A stretch of DNA of 64,000 bases from an uncultured Oscillospiraceae bacterium (GCA_949292425.1 CASEZK010000039.1:1-64000), one strand, 5' to 3'. Counted from the first letter of the stretch, positions 44,443 through 54,282 are shown. Notes: a model not told the origin generated them from the letters alone. Made by a program: numbers and translations.

Positions 44443-45732
44443 ATGGATAAAAATGAAAATTTGAGCAATAACATGGATAAAAATAAAGAAAATGAATCTA
44501 AAGTAGAACTTTTAGAAGAAACGTCTAATGAACAACAAAATCATGTAGAAGAATGTGATGTTAGCGTGCTAAACGAAGAGCAAAACAAAAAGCCTAAAAT
44601 GGATAAAGGCCTAAAAGTGTTTTTGTGGACATTTGGAGTAATAGTAGGGCTTGCGGTATTGTTTCTGCTTTCTGCCATAACGGCATCGTTCTTAAAGAAT
44701 AATAACATCAATCTATTTTCTTCGCAGGGCTCTCAAGTAAGTGGTAACACTCCTATATTAAACACGAAAGACCGAACAGAAGACGAAAACGCAATGTCCG
44801 CGCAAGAGGTTTACGCTAAAGTAGCACCATCAATTGTAGGAATAGTGACTTATAATCCAAGCAAAGGTTTAATTTCGTCTGGAGCAGGTCAAGGGTCCGG
44901 AATAATTATGACAGAAGACGGGTATATCATAACAAATGCGCACGTTATAGGCAATAGCGATAAGTACAATGTCACTGTCGTCATAGGTAATAAGGAATAT
45001 CAGGCTAAAGTGGTTGGCTTCGACATTAGAACAGATTTAGCTGTAGTAAAGATTGATGCAAATGGGCTAAGTCCTGCAGCTTTTGGAAATTCAGATCAGT
45101 TAGCAGTTGGCGAGTGGGTATTAGCAATAGGAAATCCTGGTGGTTTAGAGTTTTCAAATTCTTTAACTAGGGGTTTGGTATCAGCCCTAAACCGTTCGCT
45201 TAAGTCAGAAAATAGTTCAGTAAATAGTTCATCAAAGTTCATACAAACAGATGCTGCGATAAATCCGGGTAATTCCGGCGGTGCACTGGTAAATATGTAT
45301 GGGCAAGTAATAGGAATAAACACTGCAAAGGTGAAAGACTTTGAAGGAATGGGTTTTGCTATACCAATAAACACTGCTAAATCGGTAGTTGATGATATAA
45401 TAAATAAAGGGTATGTATCTGGCAGAGTAAAGTTGGGTATCTCCGTAAGACCTGTTTCGGCATATGAAGCACACATAAATGATGTTCCGCAAGGTATATT
45501 AATTTTAGAAATTAACGAAGGCAACAATCTTATAAGTCAAGGCGTTAAAGTGGGGGACATAATTACAAAGATAGATGGCATGAACACAACAAATACATCC
45601 GACTTATATGGAGAATTAAATAAGCATAAAGCCGGTGACACTGTTAATCTTACACTTTATAGACGGTCAGCATTAAACAGTCAAAGTACCACTCTCGATG
45701 TAAAAGTTACGCTTCAAGAGGATAAGGGATAA
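44443..45732 (+). CDS. Membrane-anchored HtrA/DegP-type serine protease
   Basis: 429 residues. A low-complexity acidic N-terminus is followed by a membrane segment (about 65-87). The trypsin-like domain shows His in TNAHVIGN, Asp in DIRTDLAVVKI, and Ser in NPGNSGGALVN. A single PDZ domain ends the protein (RVKLGISVRPV, GDIITKIDGM). HtrA in Firmicutes is often under control of a neighbouring two-component system. Confidence 0.94.
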   Translation: MDKNENLSNNMDKNKENESKVELLEETSNEQQNHVEECDVSVLNEEQNKKPKMDKGLKVFLWTFGVIVGLAVLFLLSAITASFLKNNNINLFSSQGSQVSGNTPILNTKDRTEDENAMSAQEVYAKVAPSIVGIVTYNPSKGLISSGAGQGSGIIMTEDGYIITNAHVIGNSDKYNVTVVIGNKEYQAKVVGFDIRTDLAVVKIDANGLSPAAFGNSDQLAVGEWVLAIGNPGGLEFSNSLTRGLVSALNRSLKSENSSVNSSSKFIQTDAAINPGNSGGALVNMYGQVIGINTAKVKDFEGMGFAIPINTAKSVVDDIINKGYVSGRVKLGISVRPVSAYEAHINDVPQGILILEINEGNNLISQGVKVGDIITKIDGMNTTNTSDLYGELNKHKAGDTVNLTLYRRSALNSQSTTLDVKVTLQEDKG

Positions 45733-45804
45733 GTTAGTGTACTTAAATTTGTTAATTTGATTTTTATTTATTTTTGCTGCGTCATGCCTAATGCTTGTAT
45801 AAAA

Positions 45805-45840
45805 AAGCTGTGTCAAGTTTTAAAAATGACACGGCTTTTT
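45805..45840. terminator. Bidirectional terminator between htrA and the hexapeptide protein gene
   Basis: AGCTGTGTCA/TGACACGGCT stem with A-run on the left and T-run on the right. It overlaps the last codons of the minus-strand gene. Confidence 0.85.
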
Positions 45841-46503
45841 CTTTATACAATTATCTTTGGACTTATATATGCTACCTTCTGGTATCATGCCTCGCACGCT
45901 AGACACTGGATAAACGATGCTGTTTCTTCCTATTATCGTTCCGGGATTCAAAACAGCATTACATCCAACTTCTGCAAAATCTCCTACTATTGCGCCAAAC
46001 TTTTTAAGTCCTGTTTTTATTTTTTCAGATGCTGCGCAAACCATGACCTCGCTTTTATCTGATTTAACATTTGAAGTAATGGCTCCTGCTCCTAAATGCG
46101 ACTTGTAGCCTAAAATTGAATCTCCTATGTAATTGTAGTGTGGCACTTGAACGTTGTCGAAAAGTATAACATTTTTTAGTTCAGTAGAGTTCCCAACAAC
46201 AGAGTCTTTTCCAATTATTACGTTTTTTCTTATAAACGCACAGTGTCTAATTTCTACGTTTTCATCAATAATTAAAGGCCCATTCAAACTTGCGGTGTCG
46301 GATATTTGAGCCGTTTTTGAAATCCAAATATTTTCACCTATCTTTTCAAACTTATCGCATGGTAGTTTTGAGCCTGTACGTAAGATGAAATCATGTATAT
46401 TATTTAGCGATTCCCACGGATATTTTGTTCCTTCGAAGATAGCTGCTGCGATCGTCTTATTTAAATCTAAAAGTTTTCTAGTAAATAACTCCTTAAAATC
46501 CAT
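45820..46503 (-). CDS. GlmU acetyltransferase-like hexapeptide protein
   Basis: About 227 residues; ATG 46503 follows GAGGAG. The N-terminal ~70 residues (KYPWESLNNIHDFI) precede left-handed beta-helix turns: ISKTAQISDTASLNGPLII, IIGKDSVVGNSTELKNVIL. HYNYIGDSILG aligns with HLTYLGDAEIG of GlmU, keeping the catalytic His and following Tyr. GAGAITSN matches GAGTITCN. This resembles a free-standing acetyltransferase domain. It could complement the truncated GlmU, but many Clostridia carry such a protein alongside full GlmU, so the role is uncertain. Confidence 0.75.
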   Translation of the reverse strand: MDFKELFTRKLLDLNKTIAAAIFEGTKYPWESLNNIHDFILRTGSKLPCDKFEKIGENIWISKTAQISDTASLNGPLIIDENVEIRHCAFIRKNVIIGKDSVVGNSTELKNVILFDNVQVPHYNYIGDSILGYKSHLGAGAITSNVKSDKSEVMVCAASEKIKTGLKKFGAIVGDFAEVGCNAVLNPGTIIGRNSIVYPVSSVRGMIPEGSIYKSKDNCIKKKPCHF

Positions 46504-46575
46504 AAATCTATTCTCCTCTTTATACTTACGCACAATTATATCAATTTATTGGCAAAATATCAAGTTAATGTCGTT

Positions 46576-48102
46576 TTAGCACTTAACCCTTTTTAAAAAC
46601 CAGCTTATCTCCTCTCTTTTTATACATTCGGTAAACAGTAAAACTGTTAAATATGTTATTAGCGAAAAGGTTATTTCTAAGATTAAAACTAGTATTCCTG
46701 AGTTTAAGTTTAGCAGTGCCATTAAGATTTTTACAAACAGACCCGAAAACGTTATGCTCAAAAGAGGTTTTATAAGCCAATTTGAAAAGTCAAATTTCAC
46801 TTGAGTAACTTTTAACAGTCGTCTTATGCTCAGCAAAGAGTTTAAAATCGTACTTACAAACATCATTATCAAAATCCCCCGTATCCCTAAAATTGGTGCT
46901 AATATAAATATCAAAACCACCCGAGTAGCTGAATCTAGTATATTGTAAGACAAATAACTAAGTTGCTCATTTAAGCCTTTTAACATGCCGTCTACTACCT
47001 TGTCAAGGTACATTAGTAAAACGGGAGGCGACAAAATCTTTATGTACATTCCACTTTCATCACTGGAATAAATAACCCTCCCTAATTCGCTTGAGAAGAA
47101 ATAAAATATTCCCATAACCGCAACTGAAAATATACTCGTTATTTTTAATACTCTTGTCGCTATACATCTTATGCCTGCCTTGTGTCCAACCGCGTAAGCT
47201 TCAGACATTTCGGGAATTAACAACATAGAAAAAGATAGTAAAAATAAATTCGGAAAGCTTATAACAGGCAAAACCATGCCCATTATTACACCATAACTGG
47301 AGAGCGCCTTTTGGCTAGATGCTCCATATTTTTTAAGCCCGGAAGGTATCAGCACATTCTCCACAGTACTAAGTCCCGCCCTTAAAGATGCACTTGCCGT
47401 TAGAGGAAAAAAGATCTTAATTATGCTACTTATGAAATGAAATTCTTTATTTTCGCCTTTGCTATACTTTTTTACATCAAGTTCATAAAGTACGTAAGAA
47501 TAAACGCAAGACAAAATTTCTGAAACTGTAGTACCTATAACAATTGCGCACAGTGCATACTCTATACCTTTTGGTGCTAAATGTCCTATTAATATCATGA
47601 ATATGGCAATTTCTAAGATTTGTTCAAAAAGCTGTTCACCGGCCGTATAAGCTACTTTTCTTACCGCATAAAAATAACCTCTATATGTTGAAGATATAGC
47701 TATAAACGGAAGCGCAGGAGCTAAAATTTTAAGAGAAAGTATGACCCTAGTATCTTTCAAGATTTCTTTTCCGATAAAATTTGAAAATATGTAAAGTACA
47801 ATCCCACATGCAAGGCCTATAACAGTGCCGAAAAGTAAACACTTTTTAGTTAACCTGTTTACTTTGTTGTACTCCTTTTTGGCTATAAAATCTGTCACCA
47901 ACCTTGTGACAGTTAAGCTTATGCCTGAAGTAGAAAAAGTCGCTGCAAAAAAGTAAATCGAACTTATTAACTGATAAAGCCCGATAGCTTCTGAGCCCAC
48001 TTTATTTGACATATATATTCTAAACAAAATTCCAATTGACATATTTACAAACGACACAGCTGTCAATACACATGCGTTTTTTATAAATACCTTTACCTTC
48101 AT
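46576..48102 (-). CDS. SpoVB/MurJ-type polysaccharide flippase (MVF superfamily)
   Basis: 508 residues with about 14 membrane helices. SFVNMSIGILFRIYMSNKVGSEAIGLYQL is typical of SpoVB-like proteins; AISSTYRGYFYAVRK and FLLSFSMLLIPEMSEAYAVG follow. SpoVB moves lipid-linked cell-wall precursors during cortex synthesis. Start ATG 48102. Overlap with MurJ roles cannot be excluded. Confidence 0.88.
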   Translation of the reverse strand: MKVKVFIKNACVLTAVSFVNMSIGILFRIYMSNKVGSEAIGLYQLISSIYFFAATFSTSGISLTVTRLVTDFIAKKEYNKVNRLTKKCLLFGTVIGLACGIVLYIFSNFIGKEILKDTRVILSLKILAPALPFIAISSTYRGYFYAVRKVAYTAGEQLFEQILEIAIFMILIGHLAPKGIEYALCAIVIGTTVSEILSCVYSYVLYELDVKKYSKGENKEFHFISSIIKIFFPLTASASLRAGLSTVENVLIPSGLKKYGASSQKALSSYGVIMGMVLPVISFPNLFLLSFSMLLIPEMSEAYAVGHKAGIRCIATRVLKITSIFSVAVMGIFYFFSSELGRVIYSSDESGMYIKILSPPVLLMYLDKVVDGMLKGLNEQLSYLSYNILDSATRVVLIFILAPILGIRGILIMMFVSTILNSLLSIRRLLKVTQVKFDFSNWLIKPLLSITFSGLFVKILMALLNLNSGILVLILEITFSLITYLTVLLFTECIKREEISWFLKRVKC

Positions 48103-48218
48103 AATAATTTCACCACCCTCACCTTTAAAATATACTTTAAAAGTGGGGAATTTATGTACTAGATAAAATTTGTTATATGTGCTAAAATAAAATTAAAATA
48201 ATTATTTAGGAGTAAAAA

Positions 48219-49082
48219 ATGCAAGACTACATTATATTTACAGATTCCGCTGCAGGTATTCCAGAGCATATCGTTAAAGACTTTTCTATTAAAGTTATAC
48301 CAATAGAACTGACTTTGGACGGCGAACATTATGTTAAAGATACTGAGATTTCTCCAAAGGAGTTTTATAGCCAAATAAGAAAAGGAAAATTACCAAAAAC
48401 GACTTGTATAAATCAAACTACCTATGTTGAATATTTTGAACCTTTCTTGAAAGCGAGAAAAGATATATTATACATATCTTTTTCCAGCGGCTTAAGTTCA
48501 CTTTATAACGTCGCGTTAAACACATCCAAAATTCTCGAGCAAAAATATCCGGACAATAAATTAGTTGTGGTAGATTCTAGAGCAGCATCTATGGGGCAAG
48601 GCTTGCTTGTATATTACGCAGCTAAAGAAAAAGAAAGCGGAAAAAGCCTTGTAGAAGTCGCTGCTTGGTTAGAAGTAAACAAAAATAAAATGAATCATTG
48701 GTTTACTGTAGATGATTTGTTCCACTTAAAAAGAGGTGGCCGTGTTTCTTCCGCTGCTGCCATTGTCGGAGGAATGCTCAACATAAAGCCTGTTTTATAT
48801 ATTAATTTAGAAGGTAAGCTTGTCCCTATAAGTAAAGTCCGTGGCCGAAAAGCTGCACTATTAGAGCTTTTAAATAAAATGGAAGAACTCTTTGAGCTTG
48901 ACAAAAACGAGGTTGTATACATCTCTCACGCAGACGCACCGGACGATGCACAGTGGTTGGCAGAAAAAATCAATGAAAGGTTTAACATAAAAGTAGAGTT
49001 AAGTTACATAACCCCCGTTATTGGCTCACACGTAGGAAATGGTACAGTTGCTCTATTTTTCTTTGGGAAAAATAAGTGCTAG
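48219..49082 (+). CDS. degV: DegV family fatty-acid-binding protein
   Basis: 287 residues. TDSAAGIPEHIVKDFSIKVIPI at the N-terminus, ILYISFSSGLSSLYNVAL, VDSRAASMGQGLLV and LFHLKRGGRVS are family marks. DegV/FakB proteins bind fatty acids for the FakA kinase. SD TTAGGAG before ATG 48219. Confidence 0.92.
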   Translation: MQDYIIFTDSAAGIPEHIVKDFSIKVIPIELTLDGEHYVKDTEISPKEFYSQIRKGKLPKTTCINQTTYVEYFEPFLKARKDILYISFSSGLSSLYNVALNTSKILEQKYPDNKLVVVDSRAASMGQGLLVYYAAKEKESGKSLVEVAAWLEVNKNKMNHWFTVDDLFHLKRGGRVSSAAAIVGGMLNIKPVLYINLEGKLVPISKVRGRKAALLELLNKMEELFELDKNEVVYISHADAPDDAQWLAEKINERFNIKVELSYITPVIGSHVGNGTVALFFFGKNKC

Positions 49083-49224
49083 GGTATGAAAATAATTACA
49101 TTTAGATGTTTATTACTAATATTTGTTTATATATGGAGCAAAAAATGACAACATTAGCTTAGTACTACAACATACGCCAAAGATGTAGATAAAATACAAA
49201 ATCATATTCATTACACAAACTTAA

Positions 49225-49510
49225 AATCGCTTGAAAATAGACTAATGGCAAGTAACTGTGAACTTTGGGAGAGATGATAACTGAAATACATCATAAGTGA
49301 ACAAATTAAAAAATCTTAAAAGCAAAGGCCAGTGTGATTGTAAGAAAACTTAACCCACTGGTTGTTTGTAAAGAATGTCACGAGAAAATACACCATTTGT
49401 CATAAATAGAAGTTAAGATCCGTGTACATTGAAAAGTGTAAGCACGGTTCAGAGAGGATTGTGCAAAGCCTGACACAGTAATGTGAAAAGGTGGTAATTT
49501 CCTACTCTAC
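49225..49510 (+). mobile_element. Dead group II intron: maturase tail and domains V-VI
   Basis: The last part of an intron-encoded maturase survives in several frames: NRLMASNCELWER, then an HNH-type LVVCKECHEKIH at about 49359-49395. Domain V is at 49417-49450: CCGTG/CACGG and TACA/TGTA stems with a GAAA loop and AG bulge. Its 5' strand reads GATCC where active introns have GAGCC, so the catalytic AGC is lost. Domain VI-like sequence ends CCTACTCTAC. The reverse transcriptase portion and 5' end were not found. Confidence 0.7.
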
Positions 49511-49922
49511 ATTTTGAAGGTTGCGACGCCCCTGTGCGCGACTGTACAGTAGCAAAAAAAGAGTAGTAGAATACACAAGAGGAGCAGAAAAGATACCATA
49601 TGAACATAAGCTCTAAAAAATTAAAATAATATCAGGAAAAAATCAAAAATATTTCCTGCAAAAATATTGTATATATGGAACGGTAATCAACACGTATATT
49701 TACCATTTCGTATGTGATAAACTATGTATGTCATTCACTTTGAATGTCCTCCTTTTGATGTTTCTTTTAGCAGTTTCCAGACCGCTTATCTATTCTACAT
49801 CTAAAGGAGTTTTTTGTCTCTATTACTTCGCTTAAGCTACCACTGAACCTCGCGACTATCGCCTGGTTTTCTGCATACAATAACCACCAGCGGGGAGCTG
49901 GTAGTTATTGTTATATAAAGAT
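49511..49922. other. Non-coding tract with a terminator-like dyad
   Basis: No gene seen. A 15-bp stem (49877-49891 with 49897-49911, one mismatch, loop GGGGA) follows ytfJ on the minus strand and probably ends its operon, although the U-tract is poor. AAAGGAGTTTTTTG at 49812-49825 and a similar block near 49750 look like leftovers of older sequence. Confidence 0.45.
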
Positions 49923-50297
49923 TTATTTATCTTTTCTCTTAAATGTACTGCTAATTTTATCTATAGTGCCTGGGAGCATATCTATAACTCTGTCTACAGA
50001 ACTGTTTGAAGGTTCTACTCTGAGGATACTTACTGTACCGTTAGTTACGCTTAGAAAAGCTACAGGAGAGATAGTAACACCTGCGCCACTTCCTCCACCA
50101 AAAAGAGGATTTTCTTCAGCCTTTTTAGGAGAAAACTCAGATCCTCCGGAAGCAAAGCCATAAGTCACTTTAGATATGGGAATAATAGTGGTATCGTCTA
50201 CTTTGATAGGATCCCCGATTATAGTATTGATATCCACCATTTCCTTTATTTTTTGCATAGTTTTGTCCAACATATTATCAATTGGTCTTTCGCTCAT
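49923..50297 (-). CDS. ytfJ: Sporulation protein YtfJ (GerW family)
   Basis: 124 residues. NTIIGDPIKVDDTTIIPISKVTYGFASGGSEF and GGGSGAGVTISPVAFLSV are the GerW signature. In Bacillus it is a forespore protein needed for germination. Last gene of the operon M50-scpA-scpB-DUF2953-ytfJ. Confidence 0.95.
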   Translation of the reverse strand: MSERPIDNMLDKTMQKIKEMVDINTIIGDPIKVDDTTIIPISKVTYGFASGGSEFSPKKAEENPLFGGGSGAGVTISPVAFLSVTNGTVSILRVEPSNSSVDRVIDMLPGTIDKISSTFKRKDK

Positions 50298-50300
50298 ATT

Positions 50301-50927
50301 TTACACCTTCCTGTTATTTATTTTCTTCAATGAAATGAAAGTTTTTATAAACTTAAAAAATGCAATAATGCCACATTTTAAGATATATATAATCCTGATT
50401 TTAAATCTTGTGTGAAAAAGCACAGAAGATTTTTTTTCATTAAAATCAGGGGATATTTTAATTTTGTAAGGTTTGTATATCTTCGACTTAAACAGCAAAC
50501 TAATTGCAGGGTAAACGATAGAACAAGCTTGTCCGTATTTTATAGCGGTTTGTGCTGAGTCTTCCTGCGAAACTTTTATATCTAAATCTAATTTTTTAAC
50601 TTTAATGTGCTTTATCAAATAGGCTATAGTATTCTTCGCAATAATTGTAAAATCTTTTAAAATTTTCAAAAAGCCGGACAATCCTTCAGCTTTATGAATT
50701 TCTTTTGATTTTGATAAAAGAACATTTTGCTTATCATCTTTTTTATTTTGTGCACACTCTTGTGGTTTTATGTTATCGTTATTTTTTTTTTGAGGTGCCA
50801 CAATGTTAAATTTAAAAATCAAATACCTACATTGTATAACAAAGCTGTCTTTAAAGTAAATATAAAATTCTAAATTTGTAGAAAGCAAAATCCATAATAC
50901 CAAAGCAATAATAAGCAAAATCTTCAT
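50301..50927 (-). CDS. DUF2953 membrane-anchored protein
   Basis: 208 residues. N-terminal hydrophobic segment (about 3-20), charged middle, then QTAIKYGQACSIVYPAISLL, a DUF2953 mark. The family regularly sits between scpB and ytfJ in Clostridia. Function unknown, probably sporulation-linked by location. Confidence 0.8.
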   Translation of the reverse strand: MKILLIIALVLWILLSTNLEFYIYFKDSFVIQCRYLIFKFNIVAPQKKNNDNIKPQECAQNKKDDKQNVLLSKSKEIHKAEGLSGFLKILKDFTIIAKNTIAYLIKHIKVKKLDLDIKVSQEDSAQTAIKYGQACSIVYPAISLLFKSKIYKPYKIKISPDFNEKKSSVLFHTRFKIRIIYILKCGIIAFFKFIKTFISLKKINNRKV

Positions 50928-50946
50928 TTTTTCTCCTTAGCAGCTT

Positions 50947-51468
50947 TTACGCATCATTTTTTTGCGGTAGTGGTGGCAGTTCGTCTAAAGAATTTATACC
51001 AAAACATTTTAAAAAATTCAAGGTTGTGCCATACAAAAGTGGCTTACCGGGCAATTCTAATCTTCCTTTTTCTTCTAGCAAGTTTTTATTTATGAGACTA
51101 GATATGCTACCAGAGCAATCTACACCCCTTATTTGTTCTATGAATGCTTTTGTAACGGGCTGATTATAAGCGACTATTGCTAGCACTTCCATAGCAGCAG
51201 AAGACAGCGGCACATTGCGCCTTAAATCCATAGTTTTTCTGATGTACTCAGCATAATGTGATTTAGCACACATCTGATATTGGTCATTTAATTTAATTAT
51301 ACATATTCCGCTGCTTTCTTTATCGAATTTATCGATGATCCCTTCGAGAAGGCTAGCCAAGGTGGTTTTTTCTATTTCCAACACAGAAGATAACCGGTCT
51401 AAGCTCAATGGTTCAGCATTTGCAAACAAAATGGCTTCAATAGCTGCTTGAGTTTTTCTTATTTCCAT
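50947..51468 (-). CDS. scpB: Segregation and condensation protein B
   Basis: 173 residues, two winged helices. AAIEAILFANAEPLSLDRL at the start, then LSSAAMEVLAIVAYNQPVTK and IRGVDCSGSISSLINKNLL. Partners ScpA as kleisin-binding subunit of the SMC complex. Confidence 0.95.
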   Translation of the reverse strand: MEIRKTQAAIEAILFANAEPLSLDRLSSVLEIEKTTLASLLEGIIDKFDKESSGICIIKLNDQYQMCAKSHYAEYIRKTMDLRRNVPLSSAAMEVLAIVAYNQPVTKAFIEQIRGVDCSGSISSLINKNLLEEKGRLELPGKPLLYGTTLNFLKCFGINSLDELPPLPQKNDA

Positions 51469-51472
51469 TTCA

Positions 51473-52171
51473 TCACTGCCTTTTTAAGAGTTTAACCTTT
51501 TTATTGTCATCTGAAATTACAACTTTTTTGCCCTTTATTAATTCTAATATTGCCAGAAAGGTCGCAACTTTATCGGACTTAGAAGTGGTATTTTCAAAGA
51601 ATGAATTGTATTCTGTTTCGTTGCTTTTATAAAGCTTTCTGAGTACAGTTAACGCCTTTGAAAACACAGAAACTATTTTTCTAGATACAATCTGTGAGAA
51701 CGATTCAATAGTAGGGGGTAAGTTTCTTTTATCTTTACCGATAGCATCTACATATGAATAAAATATATCTAAAGGACTGTGCAGCCTTTTATAAGAAGAA
51801 TCGTTCGGTATGTCTAGTGGCTGCCTTGAAATAAAGTCTAAATTTAAGTTCCCAAAAAGCAAATTTGCAACTCTTTTACATTCCTGATACTCCAACAATT
51901 GTCCGGTTAACTCCTCTTTAAGCTTTTCTGCCTCTTCGTTTTTTGGCAATAAAGAAGCTGTCTTTATATACACAAGCCTAGCTGCCATTTCTAGAAATTC
52001 GCTTTCAACATTCATATTGTTTTCTTTCATCAAGTTGATCTGTATCATGTATTGCTCGAGCAATTCTGAAATTTTTATATCGTAAATATTTAGTTTATTT
52101 TTAGAAATAAGCTGCAAGAGTAAATCTAAAGGTCCTTCAAACTCTTCGAGTTTATATATCAAACTTTCCAT
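51473..52171 (-). CDS. scpA: Segregation and condensation protein A
   Basis: About 232 residues. Kleisin: LEEFEGPLDLLLQLISKNKL near residue 8, EFLEMAARLVYIKTASLLP, and a winged-helix end SKSDKVATFLAILELIKGKK. ATG 52171 or TTG 52180, overlapping the M50 protease stop. Confidence 0.95.
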   Translation of the reverse strand: MESLIYKLEEFEGPLDLLLQLISKNKLNIYDIKISELLEQYMIQINLMKENNMNVESEFLEMAARLVYIKTASLLPKNEEAEKLKEELTGQLLEYQECKRVANLLFGNLNLDFISRQPLDIPNDSSYKRLHSPLDIFYSYVDAIGKDKRNLPPTIESFSQIVSRKIVSVFSKALTVLRKLYKSNETEYNSFFENTTSKSDKVATFLAILELIKGKKVVISDDNKKVKLLKRQ

Positions 52172-52172
52172 A

Positions 52173-52853
52173 TCATACAAACCAGCTGGTTTTGAAAGGC
52201 AGCGCTGTTATATTTATGATCCATCTAAACAGATTCATGTTAATGGTGGACAGGGGTCTGTTTAGAAGACCGATAAATATCAAGACAAAGAGAACGATAG
52301 AAGCTACTCTCTCATATTTGAAATATTTACTTAGTACATTATTTGGTAAAAAAGCAGATAATATTCTAAAACCGTCAAGTGGCGGAATAGGGATTAAATT
52401 GAACACAGCCAAGCCTATATTTATCATTATAAAAAAGCTCCAAAAAGTTTCTGTTTCATATAAAAACTTGTTGTAGTTTAAATTGTATCCAGAGAATGTA
52501 GCATTTAAAATTAGTCCTCCTAAAACAGCTGCTAATAAATTTGACAAAGGACCAGCTAGAGCTACAAGGGCTGTATCTCTTTTTGGATTCTTGAAATTTC
52601 TTTGATCGATTGGCACAGGTTTAGCCCACCCGATTCCCAATAATAGTATTAAAACAGCACCTAGTGGGTCGATGTGGTGAAGTGGGTTAATCGAAAGTCT
52701 GCCAGCGTATTTAGCAGTGTAGTCTCCGAGCTTGTATGCAACAAAGCTATGTGCAAACTCGTGAAGAGGCATAATTAAGAATATGACAATCAAAGAAGCA
52801 AGGATCTTAAGTATGGCATATCCTAAACTTATATTTGGATCTGTAAACCACAT
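52173..52853 (-). CDS. Site-2 protease family membrane protease (peptidase M50)
   Basis: About 226 residues with several helices. Zinc motif PLHEFAHSFVAYKLGD (HExxH) and NLIPIPPLDGFRI (the conserved NPxPPLDGG-type motif). This short SpoIVFB-like/YwhC type is found beside scpA in Clostridia. ATG 52853 follows AGGTG; GTG 52862 is the alternative. Substrate unknown. Confidence 0.92.
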   Translation of the reverse strand: MWFTDPNISLGYAILKILASLIVIFLIMPLHEFAHSFVAYKLGDYTAKYAGRLSINPLHHIDPLGAVLILLLGIGWAKPVPIDQRNFKNPKRDTALVALAGPLSNLLAAVLGGLILNATFSGYNLNYNKFLYETETFWSFFIMINIGLAVFNLIPIPPLDGFRILSAFLPNNVLSKYFKYERVASIVLFVLIFIGLLNRPLSTINMNLFRWIINITALPFKTSWFV

Positions 52854-53177
52854 ATTTATCACCTAATTTTAAATTTTTTATTATGTAAATTTATTATATA
52901 TTAATTTTGAAGCTGTTGCAAGAAAATGGATTGAATTTTTGTAGTAAATACATTAGAATAAAAATTCACTAAAATGGAATAGGCAAAACAGCATATTAAA
53001 CTTCTAAAAAATTTAAATTAATAGTATTAAATTGACTATTACAATAAATAAAATTGCAAAAATAATTTTATTTTAGAATATTTTTCAAAAAGTTATTGCA
53101 ATCTTTTTTCCTTTAATGTATAATATCCATAGTTAATGTTATATTTTACATTATTTTTTGTGAAGGAGAAGGGATTT
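52854..53177. other. AT-rich intergenic tract
   Basis: About 320 bp with no gene. Long A/T runs; a weak TATAAT (53119-53124) lies upstream of the regulator gene, with no convincing -35. Confidence 0.4.
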
Positions 53178-53432
53178 ATGAGGTTACGTACACATGATTT
53201 AGGTAACAGTAATTTAATAGGGGCAAGCTTAAACAAGAAAAGAAAAGCAATGGGTTTAAAACAAAAAGAATTTATTGTACAACTGCAGATAAACGGTATA
53301 GACATAAGTACATCAGCTCTGCCAAAAATAGAAGGACAACATAGAATTGTAACGGATAAAGAGCTTTCTGCCATTGCGGATGTGCTAAATGTTACGACAG
53401 ATTCTTTGTTGGGTCGTAAAAGAATCATTTAA
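53178..53432 (+). CDS. XRE-type helix-turn-helix regulator
   Basis: 84 residues from ATG 53178 (GGAGAAGGG upstream). GASLNKKRKAMGLKQKEFIVQLQ is the HTH start, ISTSALPKIEGQHR the recognition segment, and ELSAIADVLNVTTDSLLG the end. It heads a stretch of decayed DNA and is probably a leftover of an element; the target is unknown. Confidence 0.8.
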   Translation: MRLRTHDLGNSNLIGASLNKKRKAMGLKQKEFIVQLQINGIDISTSALPKIEGQHRIVTDKELSAIADVLNVTTDSLLGRKRII

Positions 53433-54226
53433 GGTGTTATAAATGAGCAAAATGATTTTTAAGATGAATTAGCTTAAGCAAAATGGAGTAAAAAAAGCAT
53501 CTTTAAAGCAAGTAGAAAAACTAATGCCATGGAAGAAGAAGGGGATAGGCATAATAATAAAGGGAGAGCGACAAAATAAGTCCTACGACCTATGTTAGTG
53601 CTTCGGATTTACTTTCTGTAACACCTAATACGATTTATTCAGGTATGATGATAATGACAGAAATAATAGACGGACTCTAGCCTTTTCGGAACGAGGTTCC
53701 GGAGGGAGGATATCATCGGAGGATTTAGCAACATTTTAGTAAAAAATGGCATACGGATGAATCTGTTTTTGAAGGTAGTAGAAATACTGAAACGAAAAGA
53801 TATCATTGCTAATTTAACAATTATTTCAGCACATTTCTATCCAAAATAAGGAGGAAATGGCTTGATATGATATTTGCCCTAGAAAATTTTTATTTGGCTA
53901 TTGGATGACGGAAACTTTCTGTTAGCTTAATTGGGAGTTGCGTTTATACCATCATTGCTGCTGTCTTCTTTGTATTATTTTGAAAAGTTCCGTACACTAC
54001 TACACACTGCGAAGGTATGCATTTCTACACATTCCGAATCTAGACCCTTAATTTTCTACTGATGGCTAGACTTTTCTATCATTTTCATCATTGCTTCCGG
54101 ACAGTTTTTGTGTTAATATATTAACTTACGTTCACTCTTTACCACCTTCATAGAGCTTTATACAAATCTCTATTGCGCGGTTTTTGAGCTGCCTAAAGCG
54201 TAGTTCTCTAAGTTAAAACATAACCG
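53433..54226. other. Decayed accessory DNA, no intact gene
   Basis: About 790 bp following the XRE gene. Short coding-like pieces occur in different frames, for example VKKASLKQVEKLMPWKKKG near 53485-53541 and MNLFLKVVEILKRKDIIANL near 53757-53816. Neither is recognised. A ribosome-binding-like AAGGAGG is at 53849. It reads as a degraded small element. Confidence 0.5.
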
Positions 54227-54257
54227 AAAAGATCTTAGATTAATCTAAGATCTTTTT
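54226..54257. terminator. Bidirectional terminator next to serS
   Basis: Palindrome AAAAGATCTTAGATT/AATCTAAGATCTTTTT with T-run on the right and A-run on the left. Confidence 0.85.
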
Positions 54258-54282
54258 AGTTACGTTTTCTTTTGCATAAAAA

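Noticed and set aside
49083-49922. CRISPR array or repeat cluster in the gene-poor stretch
   Set aside because: No regularly spaced repeats are present; the recognisable content is a group II intron remnant and a hairpin.
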